A stretch of DNA of 64,000 nt, from assembly GCF_001968835.1 (NCBI RefSeq), contig NZ_MRDE01000072.1, forward strand, positions 124,001-188,000, written 5' to 3'. A program made the translations under genes and the position numbers. Shown piece by piece: positions 36,306-44,098 of the stretch. This DNA is from Tersicoccus phoenicis. GTDB lineage: Bacteria; Actinomycetota; Actinomycetes; Actinomycetales; Micrococcaceae. The notes under the pieces were generated by a model. That model did no database searches, was not told where the DNA came from, and saw nothing but the letters and a program-made list of their open reading frames with translations. Numbering within the stretch: the first letter of the stretch is position 1; every line of letters begins with the position of its first letter.

Positions 36306-37121
36306 TCAGTCGCCGTTCGGGGCGGGAACGAGCGTGCGGGACGTCGTCAGGCGCCGGTTGCGCAGCACGGGGAGGAACTCGCGGACCTCGTCGATCCGCC
36401 GCCGCGTCACGTCGACCGTCACCAGACCCTGTTCCTCGTCCTCGAGGAAGTCCTGAGGCACGCCCATCGGGTCGATGATCGCCGAGTGGCCGATGGTGTG
36501 CCCGCTGGCCGTGCCCGCGGCGGCCACCCAGCAGGTGTTCTCGATGGCCCGCGCCTTCAGCAGCGTCTCCCAGTGGTCGACCTTGTGGTCACCCTTGAAC
36601 CACGCCGACGGCACCGCGATCAGGTCGGCGCCCTCCTCGGCGAGCACCCGCGCGACCTCGGGGAAGCGCAGGTCGTAGCAGGTCATCACCCCGATGTTCA
36701 GGCCACCCAGATTGACGTTCTTGGGGCCGTCGTCGCCCGCGGCGATGCGGCTGGACTCCCGGTACGAGAACGCGTCGTACAGGTGCAGCTTCCGGTAGGT
36801 CTCCACCACCCGGCCCTCGGCGTCGACGACGACGAGCGTGTTGTACGGCCGGTGGTCGCTGGAGGGTTCGTATCCACCGGCGATGACGGCGATCTGCAGG
36901 TCGCGCGCGAGGAGAGTGAGGTCGCGGACGAAGGTGGACCAGTGCGCGGCGACCGCGGCGGCGAGGTCGCCGTCCACCTTGCCGATGCTGAACATCGACT
37001 CCTCGGGGAAGATGACCAACGCGGCGCCGTCGTCGTGGGCCCGCTCGGCCAGCGAGCGCATCACCGCGAGATTGGCGCCCACCGACCCCGACGGGTTGAA
37101 CTGACCGACGCTGACCAGCAT
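36306..37121 (-). CDS. Carbon-nitrogen hydrolase (nitrilase superfamily)
   Basis: This 271-residue hydrolase has the Glu-Lys-Cys triad of the superfamily: FPEESMFS (Glu about 42), YRKLHLYDAFSYRES (Lys about 113) and VMTCYDLRFPEVARVL (Cys about 150). The pattern fits the Nit/omega-amidase group that clears deaminated glutathione or alpha-ketoglutaramate, but the substrate is not proved. ATG 37121 has GGAGGAGGA just upstream. A TACTGT -10 box lies at 37158-37163. Confidence 0.85.
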   Translation of the reverse strand: MLVSVGQFNPSGSVGANLAVMRSLAERAHDDGAALVIFPEESMFSIGKVDGDLAAAVAAHWSTFVRDLTLLARDLQIAVIAGGYEPSSDHRPYNTLVVVDAEGRVVETYRKLHLYDAFSYRESSRIAAGDDGPKNVNLGGLNIGVMTCYDLRFPEVARVLAEEGADLIAVPSAWFKGDHKVDHWETLLKARAIENTCWVAAAGTASGHTIGHSAIIDPMGVPQDFLEDEEQGLVTVDVTRRRIDEVREFLPVLRNRRLTTSRTLVPAPNGD

Positions 37122-37157
37122 GTGTCCTCCTCCTCCTCGAGCTCGGGGACTGCTCCC

Positions 37158-37163
37158 ACAGTA
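37158..37163 (-). promoter_or_regulatory. -10 box (TACTGT) of the nitrilase-DUF1990 unit
   Basis: On the minus strand TACTGT would give a leader of about 30 nt before ATG 37121. The rest of the 37122-37355 gap shows nothing I can name. Confidence 0.4.
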
Positions 37164-37355
37164 GAGGATGCCCGTGAGACGCAGCTGCAGGCGAACCCCC
37201 GGCGAGCGGCGGCATCCGCGGTGGCGTCGGGCCGACCGGCGGCGCGTCGAGGCTGATGGGGTCAATCATCATCGGGAGGTCGGTATGAGCGATCCGCCAT
37301 CCGCGGCAGCCGTGTTCGCAGCGGCCGAGAACGGCGTCCGGAACGGCCCAGCAGA

Positions 37356-38075
37356 TCAGGCCGGGTCCTGGTGCAGCAGGGCGACGTCGGACACCAGATC
37401 GATGTGCTCGAGCATCATCGCTGCCGCCGCAGCGGGATCCTTGGCCCGGACGGCGTCGGCGATCTTGCGGTGGGAGGCGAGTGACTGCTCCGGCCGGCCG
37501 GGCTGTCCCAACGATTCGAGCCGTGTCTCGAGGATCATCCCGGCGATGAAGGTCATGAGCTGGGCCAGTACGCCGGAATGCGCGGCGGCGGTGATGGCCC
37601 GGTGGAACAGTTCGTCGCCGTGGGCCCCTTTGCTGCCGGACGCGACCTCTGCCGCCATCACGTCGAGTGCCTCGTCGATCGCCTGCAGGTCTTCGTCGGT
37701 GCGGCGTTCGGCGGCAAGCTCGGCCAGCTTGACCTCGAGCGTGCTGCGAGCCTCGACGATCTCGGGAAGCCGGCTGTGGTGCTCACGCAGCCCCCTGAGC
37801 ACGGAGGGGACGTTGGGGCGGTAGACGAGTACCGCCCCGGTCCCGTGCTGGACGTCGATCACCCCGAGAACTTCCAGGGCGACCAGCGCCTGGGCGAGCG
37901 TGGCGCGCGAGACGCCCAGCCGCTCGGCCAGGTCCCGCTCGGCGGGCAGGGTGTCCCCCGGCCCGAGCTCCGCGGACTCGACGTAGTCCATCAGCTGCTC
38001 GACGAGCTGTTCATAGAGTCGGGGCCGAGCGACACGGGAGATCTGTTGCGTCGGCGTCTTCCTGGTCACGCGCAT
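37356..38075 (-). CDS. GntR/FCD-family transcriptional regulator
   Basis: This 239-residue regulator has an N-terminal winged helix (RLYEQLVEQLMDYVESAELGPGDTLPAERDLAERLGVSRATLAQALVALE, in pieces at about residues 19-68) and a C-terminal FCD ligand domain with helix AHGDELFHRAITAAA supplying metal/ligand-binding His and Asp. It is divergent from the MatC-like carrier, so it probably controls that cassette and itself. It resembles MatR-type regulators in position. ATG 38075 has AAGG close upstream. It is not one of the leaderless genes. Confidence 0.87.
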   Translation of the reverse strand: MRVTRKTPTQQISRVARPRLYEQLVEQLMDYVESAELGPGDTLPAERDLAERLGVSRATLAQALVALEVLGVIDVQHGTGAVLVYRPNVPSVLRGLREHHSRLPEIVEARSTLEVKLAELAAERRTDEDLQAIDEALDVMAAEVASGSKGAHGDELFHRAITAAAHSGVLAQLMTFIAGMILETRLESLGQPGRPEQSLASHRKIADAVRAKDPAAAAAMMLEHIDLVSDVALLHQDPA

Positions 38076-38096
38076 CCTTCCCGAGGTCGTCCGGCC

Positions 38097-38102
38097 AGTT
38101 TA
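38097..38102 (-). promoter_or_regulatory. -10 box (TAAACT) of the gntR gene
   Basis: On the minus strand TAAACT lies about 22 bp before the gntR ATG, with TGACTT 16 bp further upstream as a possible -35. Confidence 0.4.
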
Positions 38103-38124
38103 GCCGCGGGTCTTGACGAAGTCA

Positions 38125-38165
38125 CCTGGTGTCCAGGAGGCTAAGCCAGTGGATCTGTAATCCAC
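38125..38165. promoter_or_regulatory. Two inverted repeats, probable GntR operators, over the matC promoter
   Basis: CCTGG-TGT-CCAGG lies at 38125-38137 and GTGGAT-CTGTA-ATCCAC at 38149-38165. The second covers TGTAAT (38156-38161), the best -10 candidate for the matC transcript. Centres are 26 bp apart. They are the obvious binding sites for the divergent GntR protein, but which one it uses is inferred. Confidence 0.5.
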
Positions 38166-38205
38166 CTCACATCAAATCTCGCCCCGCTCTCACCTCGGAA
38201 GAACG

Positions 38206-39603
38206 ATGTCCGCTCCTGTCCTGTCCATCATCGTCCTGGTGGTGATGTTCCTGCTGGCCACGTTCCTACCACTCAACATGGGCGCCCTCGCTTTCGTGGG
38301 CGCCTTCCTGCTCGGCTCGGTGGTCCTGGGGATGTCCACCAGCGACATCCTCGCCAACTTCCCCGGCGGCCTGTTCCTGACCATCGTCGGCGTCACCTAT
38401 CTCTTCGCGATCGCTCAGAACAACGGAACAATCGACCTGCTGGTCCGCGGCGCAGTCCGGATGGTGGGCAGCAAGGTCGCGCTCATCCCCTGGGTCATGT
38501 TCGTCATCACGGCAGTCATCACCGCCGTCGGAGCCCTGTCTCCGGCCGCCGTCGCGATCATCGCCCCGATCGCCCTCAGCTCCGCTGCCAAGTACCGGAT
38601 CAACCCGCTGATGATGGGCATGATGGTGATCCACGGCGCACAGGCCGGCGGCTTCTCGCCCATCTCCGTCTACGGCGTCACGGTCAACGGCATCATCGCC
38701 AAGACGGACCTACAAGCCAGCCCGATGGCGATCTTCCTTGCCAGCTTCATCTTCAACCTCGCCATCGCCATGGTGCTCTTCATCGTGCTGGGCGGCAGCA
38801 GACTGCTCCTCACCCGGACCGGCCAGCTCGTGGAACAGGCCGCCGAATCCCGCATGGCCGTGAGCGTCGCCTCCCGGGCCGCCGGTGTCACCCTGCAGGG
38901 CTCCGGTTCGGACATCTCGGCCGCCGGCGTCGCCCGCAAGGGAACCTCCAGCGTCCCCGCAGCCGATTCGGCTGCCGACTCCCCCGAAGCCGCCGGCTCT
39001 CGGGCCACCTTCGCTCAGGTGATCACCATCGCCGGCCTGATCGTCCTCGCCGTCATCTCCCTCGGCTTCAAGGTCGACGTCGGATTCGTCTCCATCACCA
39101 TCGCCGTCATCCTGGCCCTCGTCTCTCCCGCGGCGCAGAAGGGCGCGGTGAACAAGATCAGCTGGTCCACGGTCCTGCTCATCTGCGGCATGCTCACCTT
39201 CGTGGGCGTCCTCGAGGAGGCCGGCACCATCACTTTCGTCTCGGACGGCGTCGCCCAGCTCGGGATGCCGCTGCTGGCGGCCCTACTGATCTGCTACATC
39301 GGCGCCATCGTCTCCGCCTTCGCCTCCTCCACCGCCATCCTGGCTGCCCTCATCCCGTTGGCCGTCCCGTTCCTGTCCACCGGTGAGATCGGTGCCGTTG
39401 GCGTCATCGCGGCGCTGGCGGTCTCCGCCACCATCGTGGACGTCTCGCCGTTCTCCACCAACGGCGCTCTGGTCCTCGCCAGTGCCCCGGAGAACGTGGA
39501 CAAGGACCGGTTCTACAAGCAGATCCTGGCCTACAGCGGCATCGTCGTGGTTGCCGGCCCCGCCATCGCTTGGCTGGTCATGGTCCTTCCCGGCTGGATG
39601 TAG
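38206..39603 (+). CDS. matC: MatC-like dicarboxylate (malonate) carrier
   Basis: This 465-residue membrane permease of the MatC/SLC13-like group has about twelve hydrophobic helices. The N-terminal MatC domain includes SIIVLVVMFLLATFLPLNMGALAFVGAFLLG, NFPGGLFLTIVGVTYLF and GALSPAAVAIIAPIAL in pieces. MatC of rhizobia imports malonate. A hydrophilic loop rich in Ala/Ser near residues 215-265 separates the halves, and FSTNGALVLASAPENVDKDRFYKQI-type motif is near the end. ATG 38206 has GGAAG upstream. It begins a three-gene run with a CoA-transferase and a carboxyltransferase. Confidence 0.8.
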   Translation: MSAPVLSIIVLVVMFLLATFLPLNMGALAFVGAFLLGSVVLGMSTSDILANFPGGLFLTIVGVTYLFAIAQNNGTIDLLVRGAVRMVGSKVALIPWVMFVITAVITAVGALSPAAVAIIAPIALSSAAKYRINPLMMGMMVIHGAQAGGFSPISVYGVTVNGIIAKTDLQASPMAIFLASFIFNLAIAMVLFIVLGGSRLLLTRTGQLVEQAAESRMAVSVASRAAGVTLQGSGSDISAAGVARKGTSSVPAADSAADSPEAAGSRATFAQVITIAGLIVLAVISLGFKVDVGFVSITIAVILALVSPAAQKGAVNKISWSTVLLICGMLTFVGVLEEAGTITFVSDGVAQLGMPLLAALLICYIGAIVSAFASSTAILAALIPLAVPFLSTGEIGAVGVIAALAVSATIVDVSPFSTNGALVLASAPENVDKDRFYKQILAYSGIVVVAGPAIAWLVMVLPGWM

Positions 39604-39671
39604 CCGTCCGGATATCGCCGTTTCCGGGCCTGTACCGGCCGCCCCCTCCGACCAAGAGAAGGAACACCAGC

Positions 39672-40925
39672 ATGAGCCACGAATCCACACCCCAGCCCGA
39701 AGGGCCCCTCGCCGGCTACCTCGTGGTGGACTTGAGCCGAGCCCTGGCCGGGCCGCACGCCGGCATGATGCTCGCCGACCTCGGCGCACGCGTCATCAAG
39801 ATCGAGAACCCCGGCACCGGAGACGACACCCGCGGTTGGGGACCGCCGTTCGTCGGCCCCGACGACGACCCGCAGGCCACCTATTTCTTCTCGTGCAACC
39901 GCAACAAGGAGTCCATCGCCCTCGACCTCAAAAGCGACGACGGACGGACGATCCTGCGCGAGCTGCTGGAGCGGGCCGACGTCGTGATCGAGAACTTCCG
40001 GCCCGGCGTGCTCGATCGGCTCGGATTCTCCGCCGCTGACATGCACGCGATCAACCCCGCCCTCGTGATCCTGTCCATCACCGGGTTCGGTCACGACGGC
40101 CCCGAATCACGGCGCAGCGGCTACGACCAGATCCTCCAGGGCGAGGCCGGGCTGATGTCCCTGACCGGCTCCGGGCCGGACGATCCGCAGCGCGTGGGTG
40201 TGCCCATCGCCGACCTGCTCTCCGGCATGTACGGGGCGTTCGGCACGCTCGCGGCGCTGCTGGAGCGCGAACGGACCGGGCAAGGTCAGATCGTGCGGAC
40301 TTCGCTGCTGGCAGCGTTGGTCGGCGTGCACGCGTTCCAGGGGACACGCGCCACCGTTGCCGGCGAGGTCCCCCAGGCACAGGGCAACCACCACCCCTCC
40401 ATCGCACCCTACGGCCTGTTCCACTGCCGCGGGGGGAGCGTGCAGATCAGCGTCGGCAGCGAGAAGCTGTGGCGCACATTCGCCATCACGTTCGGCATCG
40501 ACGCCGACCGCCCGGAGTTCTCGTCCAACGCCGAGCGGGTCCAGAACCGGGACCAGGTCATCGAAGAGGTGGAACGCGTCTTCGCCAACTACGAGGCAGA
40601 GCCGCTCCTCGCGCTGTTGAACGAAGCAGGGATCCCCGCCGGCAAGGTCCGCACCCTGGACGAGGTCTACGCATGGGACCAGGTGCACTCCCAAGGCCTG
40701 GTGATCGACGTCGACCACCAGGTCCTCGGCAACGTCACCCTTCCGGGCCCGCCACTGCGCTTCTTCAGCACCGCGGACACCGCGGAGACCACGCTGAAGG
40801 CTCACACAGCGCCGCCGCTGCTGAACCAGAACGGCGATCAGGTCAGGCAGTGGCTCGGGCTGCTCCCGACGGACGACGACGGCGGCACCTCCGAGTCCGC
40901 CGACGCCGACGAGCGAGGCCGTTGA
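39672..40925 (+). CDS. Class III CoA-transferase (CaiB/BaiF family)
   Basis: This 417-residue enzyme should move CoA between carboxylic acids. Signatures are VVDLSRALAGPHAGMMLADLGARVIKIENP (in parts; catalytic Asp expected near DLSRALAGP/FDMILQG-type region), FFSCNRNKESIALDLKS, VVIENFRPGVLDRLGF and GYDQILQGEAGLMSLTG, where the Asp of YDQILQG matches the family nucleophile. Context suggests dicarboxylate activation, for example malonate from acetyl-CoA or succinyl-CoA. ATG 39672 follows GAAGGA. The next gene starts 2 bp after its stop. Confidence 0.87.
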   Translation: MSHESTPQPEGPLAGYLVVDLSRALAGPHAGMMLADLGARVIKIENPGTGDDTRGWGPPFVGPDDDPQATYFFSCNRNKESIALDLKSDDGRTILRELLERADVVIENFRPGVLDRLGFSAADMHAINPALVILSITGFGHDGPESRRSGYDQILQGEAGLMSLTGSGPDDPQRVGVPIADLLSGMYGAFGTLAALLERERTGQGQIVRTSLLAALVGVHAFQGTRATVAGEVPQAQGNHHPSIAPYGLFHCRGGSVQISVGSEKLWRTFAITFGIDADRPEFSSNAERVQNRDQVIEEVERVFANYEAEPLLALLNEAGIPAGKVRTLDEVYAWDQVHSQGLVIDVDHQVLGNVTLPGPPLRFFSTADTAETTLKAHTAPPLLNQNGDQVRQWLGLLPTDDDGGTSESADADERGR

Positions 40926-40927
40926 GC

Positions 40928-42505
40928 ATGAGCGCACCCCAGCAACGCCGCCACCTGAACGCCACCGAACTGATCTCCACCGTGCTCGATCCCGAATCCT
41001 TCCGATCCTGGGACTCGCCCGTGGCTGATCCCGACCCCAGCCCCGAGTACCGGCAGGAGCTCGCGGCGGCCCGGGAGAAGACCGGCGTGGACGAATCCGT
41101 CCTCACCGGGGAGGGCCTGTTCCGCGGCCGGCGGGTGGCCGTCGTCGTCAGCGAGTTCCGGTTCCTGGCCGGCTCGATCGGCCTTGCCGCAGCGGAACGC
41201 GTCGTGAACGCCGTCGAACGGGCCACCCGGGAAGGGCTTCCGCTCCTCGCCGGTCCGGCCTCGGGTGGCACGCGCATGCAGGAAGGCACTACCGCATTCC
41301 TGTCCATGGTGACCATCACTGCGGCGGTCCGAGCCCACCGGCAGGCCGGCCTGCCGTACCTGGTCTACCTCCGCCACCCCACGACCGGTGGGGTCATGGC
41401 CTCCTGGGGTTCGCTCGGGCACATCACCGTCGCCGAGCCCGGCGCCCTCCTCGGATTCCTGGGGCCCCGGGTCTACGAGGCGCTTCACGGAGAACCGTTC
41501 CCGGAGAACGTCCAGATGGCCGAGAACCTCTTCGACAAGGGCCTCGTGGACGCTGTGGTGTCGCCGGGGCAGCTGCCCGACATCGTCGACCGCGCCCTGA
41601 GCATCCTCGTCGCCGGGCCGCCCCCGCAGGTCAGGCCACCCCGGACGCTGACCGTGGGACCGTCCGACGCCGGAGCCTGGGATTCGATCGCGATCTCCCG
41701 GAACCCCCGCCGCCCCGACCTGCGGCAGTTGCTCGCCTACGGGACCCGCGATGCGCTGCCGCTCAATGGCACCGGGCAGGGGGAGAAGGATCTAGGGCTG
41801 CTTCTGGCACTGGCCCGCTTCGGCCAGATGTCCTGCGTGGTGCTCGGACACACCCGTCCCCGTCCCTCGCAACAGACCGCCATGGGCCCGGCCTCACTGC
41901 GCGAAGCCCGCCGCGGCATGCGGCTGGCCGAGGAACTCGGCCTGCCCCTCGTGACGGTGATCGACACCGGCGGCGCCGCACTGTCCAGGGAGGCCGAGGA
42001 AGGCGGGCTTGCCGGCGAGATCGCACGATCCCTCCACGATCTCATCGGCCTGGACTGCCCCACGGTGTCCGTCCTCATGGGCCAGGGCACCGGAGGCGGG
42101 GCCCTGGCCCTGTTCCCGGCCGACCGCACCATCGCAGCACAGCACGCCTGGCTGGCCCCGCTACCACCCGAAGGCGCCAGCGCCATCGTGCACCGCAGCA
42201 CCGAGTTCGCCGCGGACGTGGCCGAGGCTCAGGGCGTCGACGTCGCCTCGCTCCACGCTCACGGAATGGTGGAGCACATCGTGGACGAACGCGGCGGCGC
42301 AGCCCTCGAGGGACGGGCCTTCTGCCAGCGGCTGGGCCAGGCCATCGAATACGAACTGGCCCAGCTCTCCTCGTCCGACCTGGCCGAACTCATGCCGCGA
42401 AGGCTCGAGAAATACCGCAACGTCGGGGCGCTGATGGGGTCACACCGGGCCTCCCGGTGGATGAACTCGGACCTTGCGCATCGTGAGGCCCGGCAACGAA
42501 GGTAG
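40928..42505 (+). CDS. Fused acetyl-CoA carboxylase-type carboxyltransferase (beta-alpha)
   Basis: This 525-residue protein joins an AccD-like half (FRFLAGSIGLAAAERVV, ASGGTRMQEGTTAFLSM, PTTGGVMASWGSLGHITVAEPGALLGFLGPRV in parts, about residues 75-200) to an AccA-like half (ARRGMRLAEELGLPLVTVIDTGGAALSREAEEGG and MGQGTGGGALALFPADRT, about 320-400). The four-cysteine zinc ribbon of bacterial AccD is absent. No biotin carboxylase or biotin carrier is in the window. MdcD/MdcE of malonate decarboxylase are homologous carboxyltransferases that act as decarboxylases, so a malonyl-CoA decarboxylase role is a reasonable inference. It follows the CoA-transferase by 2 bp. Confidence 0.83.
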   Translation: MSAPQQRRHLNATELISTVLDPESFRSWDSPVADPDPSPEYRQELAAAREKTGVDESVLTGEGLFRGRRVAVVVSEFRFLAGSIGLAAAERVVNAVERATREGLPLLAGPASGGTRMQEGTTAFLSMVTITAAVRAHRQAGLPYLVYLRHPTTGGVMASWGSLGHITVAEPGALLGFLGPRVYEALHGEPFPENVQMAENLFDKGLVDAVVSPGQLPDIVDRALSILVAGPPPQVRPPRTLTVGPSDAGAWDSIAISRNPRRPDLRQLLAYGTRDALPLNGTGQGEKDLGLLLALARFGQMSCVVLGHTRPRPSQQTAMGPASLREARRGMRLAEELGLPLVTVIDTGGAALSREAEEGGLAGEIARSLHDLIGLDCPTVSVLMGQGTGGGALALFPADRTIAAQHAWLAPLPPEGASAIVHRSTEFAADVAEAQGVDVASLHAHGMVEHIVDERGGAALEGRAFCQRLGQAIEYELAQLSSSDLAELMPRRLEKYRNVGALMGSHRASRWMNSDLAHREARQRR

Positions 42506-42531
42506 ACGGTCCCGGCCGTCGTGGCGTTGCC
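42492..42531. terminator. Nested hairpin between convergent carboxyltransferase and purA genes
   Basis: GGCAACG (42492-42498) pairs with CGTTGCC (42525-42531), and inside it GACGG (42505-42509) pairs with CCGTC (42516-42520). The stem starts inside the last codons of the upstream gene and can act on both strands. Confidence 0.6.
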
Positions 42532-42542
42532 CCGGACCGGCG

Positions 42543-43829
42543 TCAGCCGATCAGGTCGTGGACGACGATCGTTTGCTCGCGGTCCGGGCCCACCCCGATC
42601 GCGGAGAACCGGGTACCGCTCATCGCTTCGAGCGCCGACACGTAGGCGCGGGCGTTGGCCGGCAGGTCGGCGAGGGACCGGGCACCGGAGATGTCCTCGG
42701 TCCAGCCGTCGAAGTACTCGAACACGGGCTTGGCGTGGTGGAACTCGGTCTGCGTCACCGGCATCTCGTCCTGCCGGACCCCGTCGACGTCGTACGCCAC
42801 GCACACCGGGATCCGGTCGATGCCGGTCAGCACGTCGAGCTTGGTCAGGAAGTAGTCGGTGAAGCCGTTGATGCGGGAGGCCTGCCGGGCCAGCACGGCG
42901 TCGTACCAGCCGCAGCGCCGGGGCCGGCCGGTGTTCACGCCGTACTCACCACCGGTCTGCTGCAGGCGGGTGCCCATCTCGTCGAACAGTTCGGTGGGGA
43001 ACGGTCCGGCGCCGACGCGGGTGGTGTAGGCCTTGATGATGCCGACCACCCGGTCGATCCGGGTCGGCCCGATGCCGGAGCCGACGGACGCCCCACCCGC
43101 CGTCGGGTTCGAGGACGTCACGAACGGGTAGGTCCCGTGGTCGACGTCGAGGAACGTCGCCTGGCCGCCCTCCATCAGCACGACCTTGCCGGCGTCGAGC
43201 GCGTTGTTCAGCACATGCGTGGTGTCGACCATCATCGGCCCCAGCCGATCGGCGAAGGACCGGAAGTACGCGACGGTCTCCTCGATGTCGACGCTGCGCC
43301 GGTTGTACAGCTTGACCAGCAGTTCGTTCTTCTGCCGCAGCGAACCCTCGACCTTCTGCCGCAGGATCGACTCGTCGAACACGTCCTGCACCCGGATGCC
43401 GAGCCGGCCGATCTTGTCCATGTACGCGGGCCCGATCCCGCGGCCGGTGGTGCCGATGGCGCGTTTGCCGAGGAACCGTTCGGTGACCTTGTCCATGGTC
43501 TGATGGAACGGCGCCACCAGATGCGCGTTGGCGGAGACGAGCAGTCGGGAGGTGTCGGCGCCGCGGGCGGCCAGCCCGTCGATCTCCTCGAACAGTGCCT
43601 CGAGGTTGATGACGACGCCGTTGCCGATCACGGGCGTCACGTTCGGGGACAGGATGCCGGCCGGGAGGAGCTTCAGTTCGTACTTCTCGCCGCCGACGAC
43701 GACGGTATGCCCCGCGTTGTTGCCCCCGTTGGGCTTGACCACGTAGTCGACGCGCCCGCCGAGCAGGTCCACCGCCTTGCCCTTGCCCTCGTCGCCCCAC
43801 TGGGCCCCGACCACGACGATCGCTGGCAT
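42543..43829 (-). CDS. purA: Adenylosuccinate synthase
   Basis: PurA couples GTP hydrolysis to making adenylosuccinate from IMP and aspartate, the first committed step to AMP. The 428-residue length is normal. Signatures are [18 protein letters not shown] (residues 5-22 region), [10 protein letters not shown], the catalytic His in that stretch, [13 protein letters not shown], and [15 protein letters not shown] 43829 has AAGGAG 8 nt upstream. It is transcribed alone from TAGACT at 43939-43944 through a leader of about 100 nt with a strong palindrome. Confidence 0.96.
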   Translation of the reverse strand: MPAIVVVGAQWGDEGKGKAVDLLGGRVDYVVKPNGGNNAGHTVVVGGEKYELKLLPAGILSPNVTPVIGNGVVINLEALFEEIDGLAARGADTSRLLVSANAHLVAPFHQTMDKVTERFLGKRAIGTTGRGIGPAYMDKIGRLGIRVQDVFDESILRQKVEGSLRQKNELLVKLYNRRSVDIEETVAYFRSFADRLGPMMVDTTHVLNNALDAGKVVLMEGGQATFLDVDHGTYPFVTSSNPTAGGASVGSGIGPTRIDRVVGIIKAYTTRVGAGPFPTELFDEMGTRLQQTGGEYGVNTGRPRRCGWYDAVLARQASRINGFTDYFLTKLDVLTGIDRIPVCVAYDVDGVRQDEMPVTQTEFHHAKPVFEYFDGWTEDISGARSLADLPANARAYVSALEAMSGTRFSAIGVGPDREQTIVVHDLIG

Positions 43830-43885
43830 CGGATCACTCCTTCGTTGCGATGCAGTGACGCCGGTGCCGCCCGGCGGCCACATGA

Positions 43886-43935
43886 GAAAGCCCCTCGTAC
43901 GCTGCGGGATCCCGCAGCCCGGGGGCGCTTCGCAG
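43886..43935 (-). promoter_or_regulatory. Structured purA leader with an 18-bp perfect palindrome
   Basis: GCTGCGGGATCCCGCAGC at 43901-43918 is a perfect palindrome. In the minus-strand leader it forms a 7-bp hairpin enclosed by GCCCC upstream and GGGGC downstream, followed by TTTCTC. It may be an operator or an attenuator; no known riboswitch class matches. Confidence 0.45.
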
Positions 43936-43938
43936 CCG

Positions 43939-43944
43939 AGTCTA
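43939..43944 (-). promoter_or_regulatory. -10 box (TAGACT) of purA
   Basis: On the minus strand TAGACT would start transcription near 43931, about 100 nt before the purA ATG. A tandem repeat begins about 32 bp upstream of it. Confidence 0.4.
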
Positions 43945-43975
43945 CCGGAGCGACTCGCGCGTCGAGCTCGTCTGC

Positions 43976-44048
43976 GTCGCACCCCGTCGCACCCCGTCGC
44001 ACCCCGTCGCACCCCGTCGCACCCCGTCGCACCCCGTCGCACCCCGTC
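43976..44048 (+). repeat. Tandem 10-bp repeat, 7.3 copies, between purA and DUF72 genes
   Basis: The unit ACCCCGTCGC is repeated six times perfectly at 43981-44040 with partial copies at both ends. It lies just upstream of the purA promoter and 40 bp before the promoter of the divergent gene. Copy number is likely to vary by slippage. Confidence 0.9.
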
Positions 44049-44086
44049 CACGGTACGTGCCGCACCGGCGACGGGCGCTCTGGGAG

Positions 44087-44092
44087 TAGCGT
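44087..44092 (+). promoter_or_regulatory. -10 box (TAGCGT), leaderless promoter
   Basis: TAGCGT ends 6 nt before the ATG at 44099. Confidence 0.5.
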
Positions 44093-44098
44093 GCGGGG

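Noticed and set aside
43976-44048. CRISPR array
   Set aside because: The repeat units are directly adjacent 10-mers with no spacers and no cas genes.
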